DNA of 64,000 bases from Paenibacillus sp. DCT19. Lineage in GTDB: Bacteria; Bacillota; Bacilli; Paenibacillales; Paenibacillaceae. The notes under the pieces were generated by a model. That model ran no database searches, had not been told where the DNA came from, and worked only from the letters and a program-made list of their open reading frames with translations. The DNA is taken from NCBI RefSeq assembly GCF_003268635.1, contig NZ_CP029639.1:6058001-6122000 (forward strand). The letters run 5' to 3'. Of the stretch, positions 10,134 to 19,325 are shown piece after piece (the stretch's first letter is position 1; every line of letters starts with the position of its first letter). The translations under genes were made by a program, and so were the position numbers.

Positions 10134-10391
10134 TTGAACACGCTAAAACTGACCAAAGAACAGCAGGATGACGCCATACGCACCATCCAGTCGTATTTCG
10201 AAGAGGAACGCGGCGAAGAACTGGGCGATTTGGCAGCTTGGGGTGTACTGGATCTATTCATGACCCAGCTCGCTCCCTACATATATAATCAGGCCATCTC
10301 TGATGCACGCACCACCGCGAATCAACGTATGGCCTCGCTGGAAGAGGATCTGTTTGCGTTAGAACGCAAATTGCCCCCTAAGTCCCGTTAA
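10134..10391 (+). CDS. DUF2164 family protein
   Basis: An 85-residue protein starting at TTG 10134 behind AAGGGAGGG. The sequence LTKEQQDDAIRTIQSYFEEE, then GDLAAWGVLDLFMTQLAPYIYNQAI, matches my recollection of the small helical DUF2164 family. It is acidic with no membrane segment. The acetyltransferase at 10425 follows after 33 bases in the same direction, probably co-transcribed. Function unknown. Confidence 0.75.
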   Translation: MNTLKLTKEQQDDAIRTIQSYFEEERGEELGDLAAWGVLDLFMTQLAPYIYNQAISDARTTANQRMASLEEDLFALERKLPPKSR

Positions 10392-10424
10392 ACCCTAAAT
10401 TGACTAAGAAAGAAGGTTGCACTC

Positions 10425-10973
10425 ATGTTTACCTATTCATTGGATGAATATACTGAACTACGCCCTCTCTCGATGGAGCACACGAAACCATTATTTGAAC
10501 TTACAGATCGTTCACGGGATCAATTAAGACACTGGCTACCATGGGTGGATCATGTGACCGAAATCGAGCATACCTCAAATTTTATTACCAATGCCTTGAA
10601 GCAAGGTGCTGAAAATGGTGGATTTACCGCAGGTGTATGGTTAAAAGGTGAGCTTGCAGGCATCATTGGCTTCCATGAAATTAATTGGACGAATCGCTCC
10701 GTAAGTATTGGATACTGGCTTGGAAAAGGTTACGAGGGGCAAGGATTGATGACCAGTGCGTGCCGGGTGCTCGTAGATTATGCGCTAGTAACATTGGACC
10801 TGAACCGAGTGGAGATTCGTTCGGCAACCAATAACAAACGCAGCCGAGCTATTCCAGAGCGGCTTGGATTCGTGCTGGAGGGCGTCATTCGCCAAGCAGA
10901 GAAGCTGCCTAAAGGCTACGTGAACCACGCTGTATATGGCATGTTACAGCATGAGTGGGAACTTCTGCGCTAA
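10425..10973 (+). CDS. GNAT N-acetyltransferase, RimJ/RimL type
   Basis: 182 residues. GNAT enzymes transfer acetyl from acetyl-CoA to an amine. Features typical of the RimJ/RimL branch are the N-terminal LRPLSMEHTKPLFELTDRS-like segment, HWLPWVDHV, GIIGFHEINWTNRSVSIGYW and the acetyl-CoA loop LGKGYEGQGLMT. The ending LEGVIRQAEKLPKGYVNHAVYG is also characteristic. A ribosome binding site AAGAAGG precedes the ATG. The substrate could be a ribosomal protein N-terminus or a small amine. Confidence 0.88.
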   Translation: MFTYSLDEYTELRPLSMEHTKPLFELTDRSRDQLRHWLPWVDHVTEIEHTSNFITNALKQGAENGGFTAGVWLKGELAGIIGFHEINWTNRSVSIGYWLGKGYEGQGLMTSACRVLVDYALVTLDLNRVEIRSATNNKRSRAIPERLGFVLEGVIRQAEKLPKGYVNHAVYGMLQHEWELLR

Positions 10974-11088
10974 ATTAGTACATACGAATCCATTTCATAG
11001 TTCCTCTGCTTCTATACAAAATTATGACATGGATGAAACCAACATTTAAACTACACCTAGACTGCAAAATATGATCTACAACTCAATG

Positions 11089-11128
11089 AACCCCCTCTAT
11101 TCGACATATCGACTATAGAGGGGTTTCA
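11089..11128. terminator. bidirectional intrinsic terminator
   Basis: AACCCCCTCTAT pairs with ATAGAGGGGTTT across a 14-nt loop, between the convergent acetyltransferase (10425-10973) and SDR (11186-11974) genes. Confidence 0.7.
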
Positions 11129-11185
11129 CTATTAAACTTTTGATTATGCATTCCCATTATATCTAACGTCTGACTCAGACCTATA

Positions 11186-11974
11186 CTAGAGTGCTCGTAC
11201 CATACCTCCGTCAACCACGAGGGAAGCTCCTGTAATATACGTATTGGCACCAGATAGAAGGAACACGACGGCCTTAGCAAACTCCTCCGGTTGTCCGTAG
11301 CGCCCCAATGGTATTTCCTTACGGAATTGCTCGCCCACTTCTTCAATACTGATTCCGTTCTGCTCTGCCCGCGCAGCATCCAGATCACGTATTCGATCCG
11401 TGCCAATTCGTCCCGGGGATACGGTGTTAATTAAAATGCCATACGGCGCTAATTCCTGTGATAACGACTTCGCCATACCAAATACACCTGTACGGAAGGT
11501 GTTCGATAGAATTAGCCCTGGAATCGGCTGCTTCACTGAGGTAGAGGCGATGTTTACGATATGGCCGCCGCTCTCCTTCATATAGGGAAGAACGCCACGG
11601 ATTACCCTTACATAGCTGAGTACATTTAATTCAAATGCATGCTCCCAATCTTCATCTGTCAGCGATTCAAACGTACCTGAGGGCGGCCCGCCTGAGTTAT
11701 TCACCAGAATATCGATCCGACCAAATAACTCACCTGTCTTGCGGATCAGAGCTTCGATATCTTCCTTACGCGTCACGTCGGTTACACAAAATTCAACTCG
11801 TCCGCCGCCGCCAGCCGCAAGCAGTTCTTCCTTAACTGCCATCAGCTTCTCCTCGTTCCGGCTTGCAAGCATCACATCCGCGCCTTCTGCTGCCAATTGA
11901 GCTGCCACCGCTTTGCCTAGTCCTTGACTCGACGCGAGTACAAGTGCCTTCTTCCCTTGAAGTCCCATATCCAT
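11186..11974 (-). CDS. short-chain dehydrogenase/reductase-like protein with altered catalytic motif
   Basis: 262 residues with an ATG behind GGAGGAATAACG. The Rossmann fold is intact: LVLASSQGLGKAVA (variant of TGxxxGxG) near residue 12, NNSGG, and the C-terminal ITGASLVVDGGM. At the catalytic site the Ser is kept (IASTSV), but the usual YxxxK is replaced: aligning on the following TGVFGMAKSLS, the motif reads SNTFR, so Tyr becomes Ser and Lys becomes Arg. Such members exist in the SDR superfamily and may use a different mechanism or not be dehydrogenases. The GNAT gene 11994-12491 lies just upstream on the same strand (19-bp gap), so the two are probably co-transcribed. Confidence 0.85.
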   Translation of the reverse strand: MDMGLQGKKALVLASSQGLGKAVAAQLAAEGADVMLASRNEEKLMAVKEELLAAGGGGRVEFCVTDVTRKEDIEALIRKTGELFGRIDILVNNSGGPPSGTFESLTDEDWEHAFELNVLSYVRVIRGVLPYMKESGGHIVNIASTSVKQPIPGLILSNTFRTGVFGMAKSLSQELAPYGILINTVSPGRIGTDRIRDLDAARAEQNGISIEEVGEQFRKEIPLGRYGQPEEFAKAVVFLLSGANTYITGASLVVDGGMVRAL

Positions 11975-11993
11975 CGTTATTCCTCCTTCACGC

Positions 11994-12491
11994 TTATGCT
12001 TCGATAAAATAACTCATCAGAATGTCGTCTACATATTTCCCGTCAATATAAAATTCAGACACTAATCTACCTTCTGTTAAGAAGCCACATTGTGTATAAA
12101 AAGCGATAGCCCCCGGATTACTCGATAACACGCGTAACCGCAGCTTCCTAATTCCCTGCTCACGCGCATGCTGCTTCATCGCATCCATCAACGCTGTCGC
12201 AATCCCACAGCGGCGATCATGGGGATGAACTGCAATATTAATCTCATACACATGTTGATTAACAGGCATTGCTGTCGCTGGGTGGAAACCAACGTAACCA
12301 CATACGCGTTCTCCCTGTACGGCGAGTAACTGAGACCCCGGAGGACAGTGCTGTAGATATTGCTGTCTGGATCGCCATTGAAACGGTGCAGGTGAAGTGT
12401 TTTTGTCCCACACCAGCGCATCCAAATCCATCAGTTGACGCGTATCTTGGATCTCGGATGGTCGAATCGTATAGGTATGGCTTGTTAACAT
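11994..12491 (-). CDS. GNAT N-acetyltransferase
   Basis: About 165 residues from the ATG at 12491, which has AAAGGTTG upstream; the open frame reaches 12545 without another site. The central strand and acetyl-CoA loop are clear (YEINIAVHPHDRRCGIATALM), followed by LRLRVLSSNPGAIAFYTQCGF, a classic GNAT ending. It shares a transcript with the SDR gene downstream. Substrate unknown. Confidence 0.87.
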   Translation of the reverse strand: MLTSHTYTIRPSEIQDTRQLMDLDALVWDKNTSPAPFQWRSRQQYLQHCPPGSQLLAVQGERVCGYVGFHPATAMPVNQHVYEINIAVHPHDRRCGIATALMDAMKQHAREQGIRKLRLRVLSSNPGAIAFYTQCGFLTEGRLVSEFYIDGKYVDDILMSYFIEA

Positions 12492-12772
12492 AATCGCGCA
12501 ACCTTTCATGCAATAATATATCGCTGCGAATTGCAGCGTTCCCATAGAGATAAGTTTGTTCGTTTCACGGTCTAGTCTTGCAACTCATCCCATACGGCGA
12601 TGTCCCACGAATAGATAGAGGAATGTTGAAGACTACGTTGTTCTATATTGTAGCATAGCCTCAGACTGGACTAAAATTTTGCAAATGCACAAAACTACTG
12701 AACTGGAACGAAAAGTCGCCGCACTCTACTCCCTCCAGAGTTAGATGACATACCCTAATCTAAAAGTAACGC

Positions 12773-12803
12773 TTAACCTTAACGTAACGTCATGGTTTAT
12801 ACT
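12773..12803 (+). promoter_or_regulatory. MerR-type promoter with 19-bp spacer
   Basis: TTAACC (12773-12778) and TATACT (12798-12803) are separated by 19 bases, the over-long spacing typical of MerR-controlled promoters. The spacer contains the imperfect dyad TTAACGTAACG. It lies 25 bases before the MerR-methyltransferase gene, suggesting autoregulation. Confidence 0.6.
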
Positions 12804-12827
12804 GAAAGTACAAGGAGGTGCAGCAGG

Positions 12828-14030
12828 ATGAACATCAAGGAGGCAGCAGACAGGCTTGGTATATCTGCGAGGGCGATTCGTTTTTATGAGGAAAAAGGAT
12901 TGATATCTCCTGTGAAACAAACAGACAACGGATACCGAAGTTACACAGAGAATGATATATGGCGCTTACAGACCATTGTCGCGCTCCGTGAGATCGGCAT
13001 GTCGCTTGAGGACATCGCGCACGCCATCGGAGAGATCGACCAAGGTAATCAACAACGGCTGGAAGAATACTTGGAGCTGCAACAAGCCGTCATGTACGCT
13101 CAGTGGATCGAACTCAAACGTATGCTGGATACCACCCAGCGCATGATTGATCTGAATCGTCAGGAGGGGCCACTGGATGTCAGTCACCTGCATGTGCTTG
13201 CAGACAGCTCACGCCGCTTGCGTGAAGCGAGGCAGAACTGGCATGACCGCTGGAACTACGACACGCAGGCCGCCATCCATGACGAGAGAGTGCAGGTGGC
13301 GGACAGCGTCAGTAATGGACAAGCCAATTCAGAGGGCAAGCATCATTCGAATTATGCCCCGCCTATAAGCGATGAGCATGAAGTTCCACACCCACATCAT
13401 AATGCAGATACAGATCATTCCATGTTAAGCGACTCCAATAATACGGTACAGTCTTCCTTTTATCTGTATCACAACTATGACGAAGCGCTCGAACAGACGG
13501 CTCGTTGGATTTCTCCCGCCCTTGGAGAGAAAGGACTTGATATTGGTACAGGAACGGGTAATCTGGCTGGGAAACTGCTACAGCACGGCACTGACATGAC
13601 AGCCATCGATCAATCACGGGAGATGCTGCGTACCTGTCGTAACAAGTATCCGGAGATGCATGTGAAGCTCGGCAATTTTCTGGCACTGCCTTTTGAGGGA
13701 GATTCCTTTGATTTTGTTGTATCCAGCTTCGCCTTTCACCATCTAAGCCCCGACCAGCAGCTACTGGCACTGGAGGAAATGCAGCGGGTGTTAACCTCGC
13801 GGGGACGTATCTGCCTTACTGACCTTATGTTCACAGATGTTGACCACCGGAATGCATTTACGGATCAAGTTAAGCACACTGGACAGGAAGAATGGCTACG
13901 CGCTGTTCGAGAGCGGCACTTCCCCCTACTGGGTGAACTGTGCGGTTGGCTGGAGAGCCATGGGTATGTGACGAAGCATATCCGGTACAATGAGCTGTTG
14001 CACACTGTGCTGGCCGTCCCACTGCGATAG
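12828..14030 (+). CDS. MerR-family regulator fused to SAM-dependent methyltransferase
   Basis: About 400 residues from the ATG at 12828, behind AAGGAGGTGCAGCAGG. Residues 1-70 are a MerR winged helix (MNIKEAADRLGISARAIRFY, EKGLISP, NGYRSY), followed by a helical linker. A His/Asp-rich, poorly conserved stretch (about residues 165-205, with HPHHNADTDH) connects to a class I methyltransferase whose motif I is LDIGTGTGNLAGKLL, with FDFVVSSFAFHHL further on. The methyltransferase part resembles UbiE/Methyltransf_11 enzymes. The His-rich linker could bind metal, but this is speculation. It probably represses and activates its own promoter on binding a ligand or SAM-related substrate. Confidence 0.87.
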   Translation: MNIKEAADRLGISARAIRFYEEKGLISPVKQTDNGYRSYTENDIWRLQTIVALREIGMSLEDIAHAIGEIDQGNQQRLEEYLELQQAVMYAQWIELKRMLDTTQRMIDLNRQEGPLDVSHLHVLADSSRRLREARQNWHDRWNYDTQAAIHDERVQVADSVSNGQANSEGKHHSNYAPPISDEHEVPHPHHNADTDHSMLSDSNNTVQSSFYLYHNYDEALEQTARWISPALGEKGLDIGTGTGNLAGKLLQHGTDMTAIDQSREMLRTCRNKYPEMHVKLGNFLALPFEGDSFDFVVSSFAFHHLSPDQQLLALEEMQRVLTSRGRICLTDLMFTDVDHRNAFTDQVKHTGQEEWLRAVRERHFPLLGELCGWLESHGYVTKHIRYNELLHTVLAVPLR

Positions 14031-14079
14031 GCAGCGGAAAATCTCATTAAGTTCGATTGGATTTCCATCCTCATATATA

Positions 14080-14147
14080 AAGAAAAGAAGCCCCCCTTGT
14101 AAATGGACAAACTTACTTCCACTGATCAAGGTAGAGCTTCTTTTTAG
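14080..14147. terminator. convergent intrinsic terminator
   Basis: AAAAGAAGC pairs with GCTTCTTTT, with an inner CCTTG/CAAGG stem; T-tracts occur on either side. It lies between the MerR-methyltransferase gene and the convergent GH94 gene. Confidence 0.6.
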
Positions 14148-14212
14148 TGTATAGGGGACAGAAGAGAGTACCAACAAGATTGTGTATTATTTGCCTCTCT
14201 CCTGATTACACA

Positions 14213-17200
14213 TTACATATAAATATCAATAACTGTACGCTCAGCAGCACCACGTGCTTGTTTGAACGTCTCCTGCGAGATGCAGACACCGCCCTGACGA
14301 TAACGGTTAATCGTGCTTTCCGCATGGATCTCCTGGCCATTCACCGTCACACGGTTAACTGCACCTGTACTCAAGTGGTAGATAAATGTCACCGACTCAC
14401 CCGCATACTCGAATTCGAACTGCATACCATCCAGCTCTGCTGGCAATACAGGGTCAATGACCAGATCTCCACCCTCCTGACGGATGCCAAGTGCGTTCGA
14501 GATCAGTTGGTTCATGTAGATTCCAGGGCCGCTGGAGTAGATTCTCCATCCACCCTTCACCTGTACAGTTCCTTTACGCAACTGGTCAAAATGTTCCTGC
14601 GCTTCATAGCGTGTGTTGAATTTACCGTCAGAACTACTGAAGTAGGCGTTCGCTTGGCGGATCTCCGCATTTGGCACAACCTCATTGATACCGATCGGGT
14701 TGATCATCGCCAGACCATTCCATACCTGATCCGTCTTGCCCAGCTTCGCCATGGCTTCCACGTAACGGATATGCGCATGCACATACTGCAGACCAATCTC
14801 ACGTCCGAAGTTGGACGCCTGCTCGGCCCGTTTGAAGTGACTGCTCACACCGCCAGCATATTGAGCCGGACGATTCATCAGACGTACGCCATCCGGGCAT
14901 AGGAATTGCTCACGGATCAGGGCATAGTGTGATTCAGCCTGCTCCGCATTCAGCAATTCACCAATCATGCTGCGCGTCATAGGCAACAGACGATACTGAA
15001 TACCTGTTTCTGTATCTGTTGGATGCAGCATCAACTTCGCTTGATCCGCTTCCTCCATGTACACAAACCCCGGAATTACATCTGTACCTAACATGTAACG
15101 GTTAAAGTCCTCACGAATGCCTTGTGCCAGCACTTCAAGCTCCTGTGCAAATTCCGCATCCTTAGATTGCAGCGCTTGGGAGAGCACGTTCACGGATTGA
15201 TAAGTTAGGGCAACTGTCCAGCTGCTCACCATATATTGCTTGAGCTGTGCATTCGCCGGCTGGAGCGTATCATCCCAGTCGCCATCCCCGTAGGAAGATA
15301 AAAATGTATCGTGCAGGAAGTTGGCACGGATATATTCAATTTCTTTTTTGGCATGATCCAGCACCGTTGCTGTCTTTTCTGTAAATCCGAAGCTATGCTT
15401 AACGGTATACGGCACCTTCTCATCCAGAATCCCATAATCGCGAGTCGCTGTCAGATAGTCTGCAAGTACTTTGAGCGGCCATACGATAATATCACCATGA
15501 CTCTCTTCCTGTTGAATGGCAAAATATTTATCAAACATGAACCACTGAGGCCAGTTACCATCATCTTCATATTGGTGGGTATAGACCATTTTGATGATAT
15601 CGGCTACCTGCTCATATTTTTGCGTTGCCATGAAATACTCAACAGGTCCTTGGCATACATCCCGCGTACCCCATGCTGCTCCGCCGTATTGCTCCAATCC
15701 GTGAGGCACAGAGTAGTGAACTAGCATATTGTGCGTGTACCACCATGCCAGTGCATTAACTTTAAATAGATCCTCTGCATTCTGACCTTCACCGCGTGAT
15801 AAGCGGAACCCATTCATAACACCCGCGAAAAATTCACGATACGCCTGAACTTCTTCTTCAAACGTCAGGCTTGAATCAAGCGTTGCTGCCGAATCCTCTG
15901 CTTGACCTTCAAGTATTCCTTGGATCGTTAGCGTCCACTCAGCACTTTCCTCCAGACTGAGTGTAACTAGAGATGCACTACCACTACGTACACCGCTTGC
16001 CAGCAAGGATTCGTCGTCCACCTTAAAAGCAGTTCCTTCCACCGTCATTCGATATTGCAAGTCAGGATATGTTCCTGCACTAATCGCCTGGGAGTCTGCT
16101 ATGAAGATCAACGTATTGCCATCCTGCTCCATATGTAGCGGATACTCATATTCATTCACATTCATCGTCACTTGGCTCGTTACCAGATAGCGGTATGCCT
16201 GACCACTCGTTGAACGCACATCCATACGTACTTCGGTTGTATTTGTACCCGTGTAGTTTGTAATGATGAATGTGTCCGATTCGGTTTTGTACATCCAGCG
16301 TACATAGTTGAAACCTATTTCGAAGAGCGATGGCATGGTCAGCAAACGATAGACTCCATCCAGCTCCACGTAGATTCGTTGTCCTGCTGTCTTAGGTACG
16401 TTCAGGGCGTTGCGGGCATTGCTTATCATTTTATTAAAATTCGTATTCCCAATGACAAGCTGGGAGTTGAAAATACCGTACATGTATGATGTTGTCGTGA
16501 TCACCTGTGCTCCGAGCTTCACATTGCCACCGCTCATCAGAATATGACCATGCGGACGTTCTACGAGCAACTCTTTTGCCTTCAAGACAATATGCTCGTA
16601 ACTACCTGTGAAGAAGGATAACAGGGAGTCTCCGCTGCGCTCTTCCTGATGCCGTTCAGGGAACAAGTGATTAATCTCTTCTTCCGTCAGATCAACCGTC
16701 ACCAGCGGCTCACCAAGGCGTGCAGACCGTTTCACTTGCTCCAACGTTTCGCCATGCTGAACAGAATCTGCTTGAACTTTATTCCAAGCTGCCGCTACTT
16801 CATCCCCAAATTCCAGGGCAGAGATGCCTGTGGGATGATCTGGCTTCGCGAGTCCGTAGAAAACAACTTGTGCTTCTCCATCCAGTTTCAAGGCTTCCGA
16901 CTGTAGCGCCGTGTAGGCGAATTCGTACTGATATGTCTCATTAGCGAGCATTGGGTGACTCAAGCCCTCAGGCTTATTGGTTTCTTTGTAAGACAGACCG
17001 AAGAACTGGAATCCGTCCGTAGAGTAGCCTACCGCTTTGGTTAGTGATCCTTGCTGCATATAGGGAAATGCGCCGCCTTGAGGCTGATTCTGACGGGAAC
17101 ATACAACATACCCTTTGGTTGCATCTTCAAATACGGTGTGATCGATATATTGTGACAGATACGCCTCATTGCTCCGTACTGCACCTGGATCGGCAAGACC

Positions 17201-17608
17201 TACGTCTTGTCCGTACACGACATCCACATGATCGTGTTGTCCGTGAAGCTTCACATCCCAGAACCAGATCCCTTGCGCAGTAGCCGTAAACACAACCTGA
17301 TAACCAATCTCTTGCTCTTTGCCATCCAATGTTACTGTACCTTCCCAGATTAGCTGGTTGCTTGGCAAGGACTTACTTTTTACGACTTTGCTATTGGAGT
17401 GTGCTCCGAGCAATGGAACAGCATGAATGTTGCTACCCTCAAACACCCGTAGGTACAGGTTATTCAGTGACCCATCAATCGGGTTGCTAAGCAACTGGTT
17501 CAGCATCGTTGTGCCAGAAGTCGCCTGATACAGATCTCCACTATTCAAAAAGGTAAATGTCAGTTCCCCGGCAGTCAGCCGGATCGATTCATTAGTCATC
17601 GTTGTCAT
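14213..17608 (-). CDS. GH94-family phosphorylase, probably 1,2-beta-oligoglucan type
   Basis: 1131 residues, cytoplasmic (no signal peptide). GH94 enzymes cleave beta-glucosides with phosphate to release a sugar 1-phosphate. The two-part layout is visible: an N-terminal beta-sandwich (with YGQDVGLADPGAVRSNEAY) and a C-terminal alpha/alpha barrel with the catalytic-type motif SYGDGDWDDTLQ, where a GH94 general acid Asp is expected, plus NWPQWFMFDKY. The length and N-terminal signature resemble Listeria sophorooligosaccharide (1,2-beta-oligoglucan) phosphorylase more than the ~800-residue cellobiose phosphorylases, so that substrate is my inference. The start is ATG 17608 after GGAGTGG. A LacI gene lies directly upstream and a perfect operator sits 33 bases before the start. 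Confidence 0.85.
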   Translation of the reverse strand: MTTMTNESIRLTAGELTFTFLNSGDLYQATSGTTMLNQLLSNPIDGSLNNLYLRVFEGSNIHAVPLLGAHSNSKVVKSKSLPSNQLIWEGTVTLDGKEQEIGYQVVFTATAQGIWFWDVKLHGQHDHVDVVYGQDVGLADPGAVRSNEAYLSQYIDHTVFEDATKGYVVCSRQNQPQGGAFPYMQQGSLTKAVGYSTDGFQFFGLSYKETNKPEGLSHPMLANETYQYEFAYTALQSEALKLDGEAQVVFYGLAKPDHPTGISALEFGDEVAAAWNKVQADSVQHGETLEQVKRSARLGEPLVTVDLTEEEINHLFPERHQEERSGDSLLSFFTGSYEHIVLKAKELLVERPHGHILMSGGNVKLGAQVITTTSYMYGIFNSQLVIGNTNFNKMISNARNALNVPKTAGQRIYVELDGVYRLLTMPSLFEIGFNYVRWMYKTESDTFIITNYTGTNTTEVRMDVRSTSGQAYRYLVTSQVTMNVNEYEYPLHMEQDGNTLIFIADSQAISAGTYPDLQYRMTVEGTAFKVDDESLLASGVRSGSASLVTLSLEESAEWTLTIQGILEGQAEDSAATLDSSLTFEEEVQAYREFFAGVMNGFRLSRGEGQNAEDLFKVNALAWWYTHNMLVHYSVPHGLEQYGGAAWGTRDVCQGPVEYFMATQKYEQVADIIKMVYTHQYEDDGNWPQWFMFDKYFAIQQEESHGDIIVWPLKVLADYLTATRDYGILDEKVPYTVKHSFGFTEKTATVLDHAKKEIEYIRANFLHDTFLSSYGDGDWDDTLQPANAQLKQYMVSSWTVALTYQSVNVLSQALQSKDAEFAQELEVLAQGIREDFNRYMLGTDVIPGFVYMEEADQAKLMLHPTDTETGIQYRLLPMTRSMIGELLNAEQAESHYALIREQFLCPDGVRLMNRPAQYAGGVSSHFKRAEQASNFGREIGLQYVHAHIRYVEAMAKLGKTDQVWNGLAMINPIGINEVVPNAEIRQANAYFSSSDGKFNTRYEAQEHFDQLRKGTVQVKGGWRIYSSGPGIYMNQLISNALGIRQEGGDLVIDPVLPAELDGMQFEFEYAGESVTFIYHLSTGAVNRVTVNGQEIHAESTINRYRQGGVCISQETFKQARGAAERTVIDIYM

Positions 17609-17640
17609 CTAATCCACTCCTTGATGTAATATAAACTCAA

Positions 17641-17658
17641 ATTCGAAACGTTTCGAAT
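17641..17658. promoter_or_regulatory. LacI-family operator, perfect 18-bp palindrome
   Basis: ATTCGAAACGTTTCGAAT is perfectly palindromic with a central CG, as expected for a LacI-family site. It precedes the GH94 start. Matching sites lie upstream of the adjacent LacI gene at 18985 and 19163. Confidence 0.8.
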
Positions 17659-17815
17659 TGTCTGAAAAAGAATAGGGATTCCCTAAGGATCGAGCATGTT
17701 AAGCCTAATCCCGACGATGAACCCCTTTATTCACTGCGCACTTGTGAATCATTTTTAGCCATATCTTGCTTATATGTTCCAAAGCCACGCCATTACGAGC
17801 ATTTACCGCCGATTG

Positions 17816-18841
17816 TTAGGCAGGCTTTATGGGTTGTGTGTCATTACTTGATTGAACAGACCGCACGGAACGTCGTACCACCATATCAATTGTTAACGTA
17901 TATGATGGATTCACAGCTTCACCGTTCAGCATCTGGAATAACAGATGTCCTGCCAATGATCCCGCTTCATGCTTAGGCTGACGGATTGTTGTAAGCGGAG
18001 GATGCACGTATTCCGACAGCTGAATATCATCGAAACCAACAACTGAAATGTCATTCGGAACGGATATGCCGCTTTCCTCGAATGCCTTCAAACCACCAAT
18101 CGCCATCTCATCATTACCATAAAAAACAGCCGATGGAAGCTCGCCTTGTAGCATCATCATTTTGGTTGCACTATATCCACCTTCACGCACAAAACTACCA
18201 CTCAGCTTCCACTTCGAACGTTCCTCAAGCCCAGCTTCCTGGATAGCTCTAAGATATCCTTGATATCTCAGGGCATTGTCATACGAGTTGGACGGTCCAC
18301 TGATGTAGGCAATGGTGCGATGCCCTTCCTGGATCAGATGGCGCGTAGCAAGATAGCCACCCTGTTCCCCGTCCACCAGGACATTCACCAGATGATCCCC
18401 TGAAAGGTGGCGATCCATCACAATGATCGGAAAACGTGATCCTGCTGATTCTACCAAAATATCATCATGGATGTTATGTGCAAGTATAATCGCACCATCT
18501 ACCCTTTTTTCACGCAAAAATCGAACGGCCGTGGAATCACGCTCACCCATAGAGCTGCACGCAATCAGATCATATCCGTTAGCGAGCGCTACATCTTGCA
18601 CACTCCGAATCAGTTCCGAATAATACGGACCAGACAAGTCCGTCAAAATCAAAGCGATCGTATTCGTCCGGCTCCGCTTCAGGTCCATGGCAAAGCCATT
18701 TTTGCGGTAATTCAGTTCACGTGCTGCTTCAAGCACCTTACTCTTCGTTTTCGCACTCACCTTGCTATCCCCATTTAACGCATAGGAAGCTGTCGAGAGC
18801 GCTACGCCTGCTAGCTTTGCCACATCCTTAATCGTCGCCAT
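17816..18841 (-). CDS. LacI-family transcriptional regulator
   Basis: 341 residues. The N-terminal helix-turn-helix and hinge read MATIKDVAKLAGVALSTASY and VLEAARELNYRKNGFA. A type 1 periplasmic-binding-like sensor domain follows (TNTIALILTDLSGPYYSELI, ... NDISVVGFDDIQLSEYVHPP). The ATG at 18841 has AAGGAGCG upstream. Two operator-like palindromes in its own promoter region (18985 and 19163) and one before GH94 (17641) suggest that it represses itself and the GH94 phosphorylase, relieved by a beta-glucoside or sugar phosphate. Confidence 0.93.
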   Translation of the reverse strand: MATIKDVAKLAGVALSTASYALNGDSKVSAKTKSKVLEAARELNYRKNGFAMDLKRSRTNTIALILTDLSGPYYSELIRSVQDVALANGYDLIACSSMGERDSTAVRFLREKRVDGAIILAHNIHDDILVESAGSRFPIIVMDRHLSGDHLVNVLVDGEQGGYLATRHLIQEGHRTIAYISGPSNSYDNALRYQGYLRAIQEAGLEERSKWKLSGSFVREGGYSATKMMMLQGELPSAVFYGNDEMAIGGLKAFEESGISVPNDISVVGFDDIQLSEYVHPPLTTIRQPKHEAGSLAGHLLFQMLNGEAVNPSYTLTIDMVVRRSVRSVQSSNDTQPIKPA

Positions 18842-18984
18842 TCTACGTTCGCTCCTTCTACCTTGACCAAGTTTCTCTTATTAGCTACATTTTATACTGT
18901 AATGGGTTGTGACAACCACTATAACTAATATAATTCTACGGTTGTGGGGTACTTTGGCACTAATAGGATGTGCTTCAATATCAA

Positions 18985-19000
18985 TTCGAAACGTTTCGAA
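18985..19000. promoter_or_regulatory. LacI-family operator in lacI promoter region
   Basis: TTCGAAACGTTTCGAA is a perfect palindrome identical in core to the site at 17641, located 144 bases upstream of the LacI start. Confidence 0.75.
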
Positions 19001-19162
19001 CACTCTCCAAAAAAATGCCACATCATTGCTTCAAAAACCCTCTACTACTAAGCTTAACAAGATATTTATTATCATTCTATCAACATTATATTATACGTAT
19101 AAATATCATTTATCTTGCTTTTCCAAATACAGAAAACCGTTAATTACGCTTATAAACAGCAG

Positions 19163-19178
19163 ATTGAAACGTTTCGAC
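19163..19178. promoter_or_regulatory. third LacI-family operator-like site
   Basis: TTGAAACGTTTCGAC shares the GAAACGTTTC core with the two perfect sites. It lies between the divergent lacI and AraC/siderophore regulator genes, so it could affect either. Confidence 0.6.
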
Positions 19179-19325
19179 ATTTTCATTATAGTCTGAGTTG
19201 GTAGCGATTTCAACCTCTTTTTCCAATTTTAATTGAATTAAATGTTTCCACATGTTGCCGTCCACTTCGCTTCGTTATAGGTTATACTGCTTATTAACTC
19301 AGACGATCAAAGGAGATCATTGTTT

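Noticed and set aside
10003-10137. 44-codon frame starting next to GGAGG
   Set aside because: The Shine-Dalgarno directly touches the ATG, which does not allow initiation, and the product has no conserved look.
18909-19196. 95-codon plus-strand frame between lacI and the AraC-type regulator
   Set aside because: It is AT-rich, without a ribosome binding site, and covers the two LacI operators.
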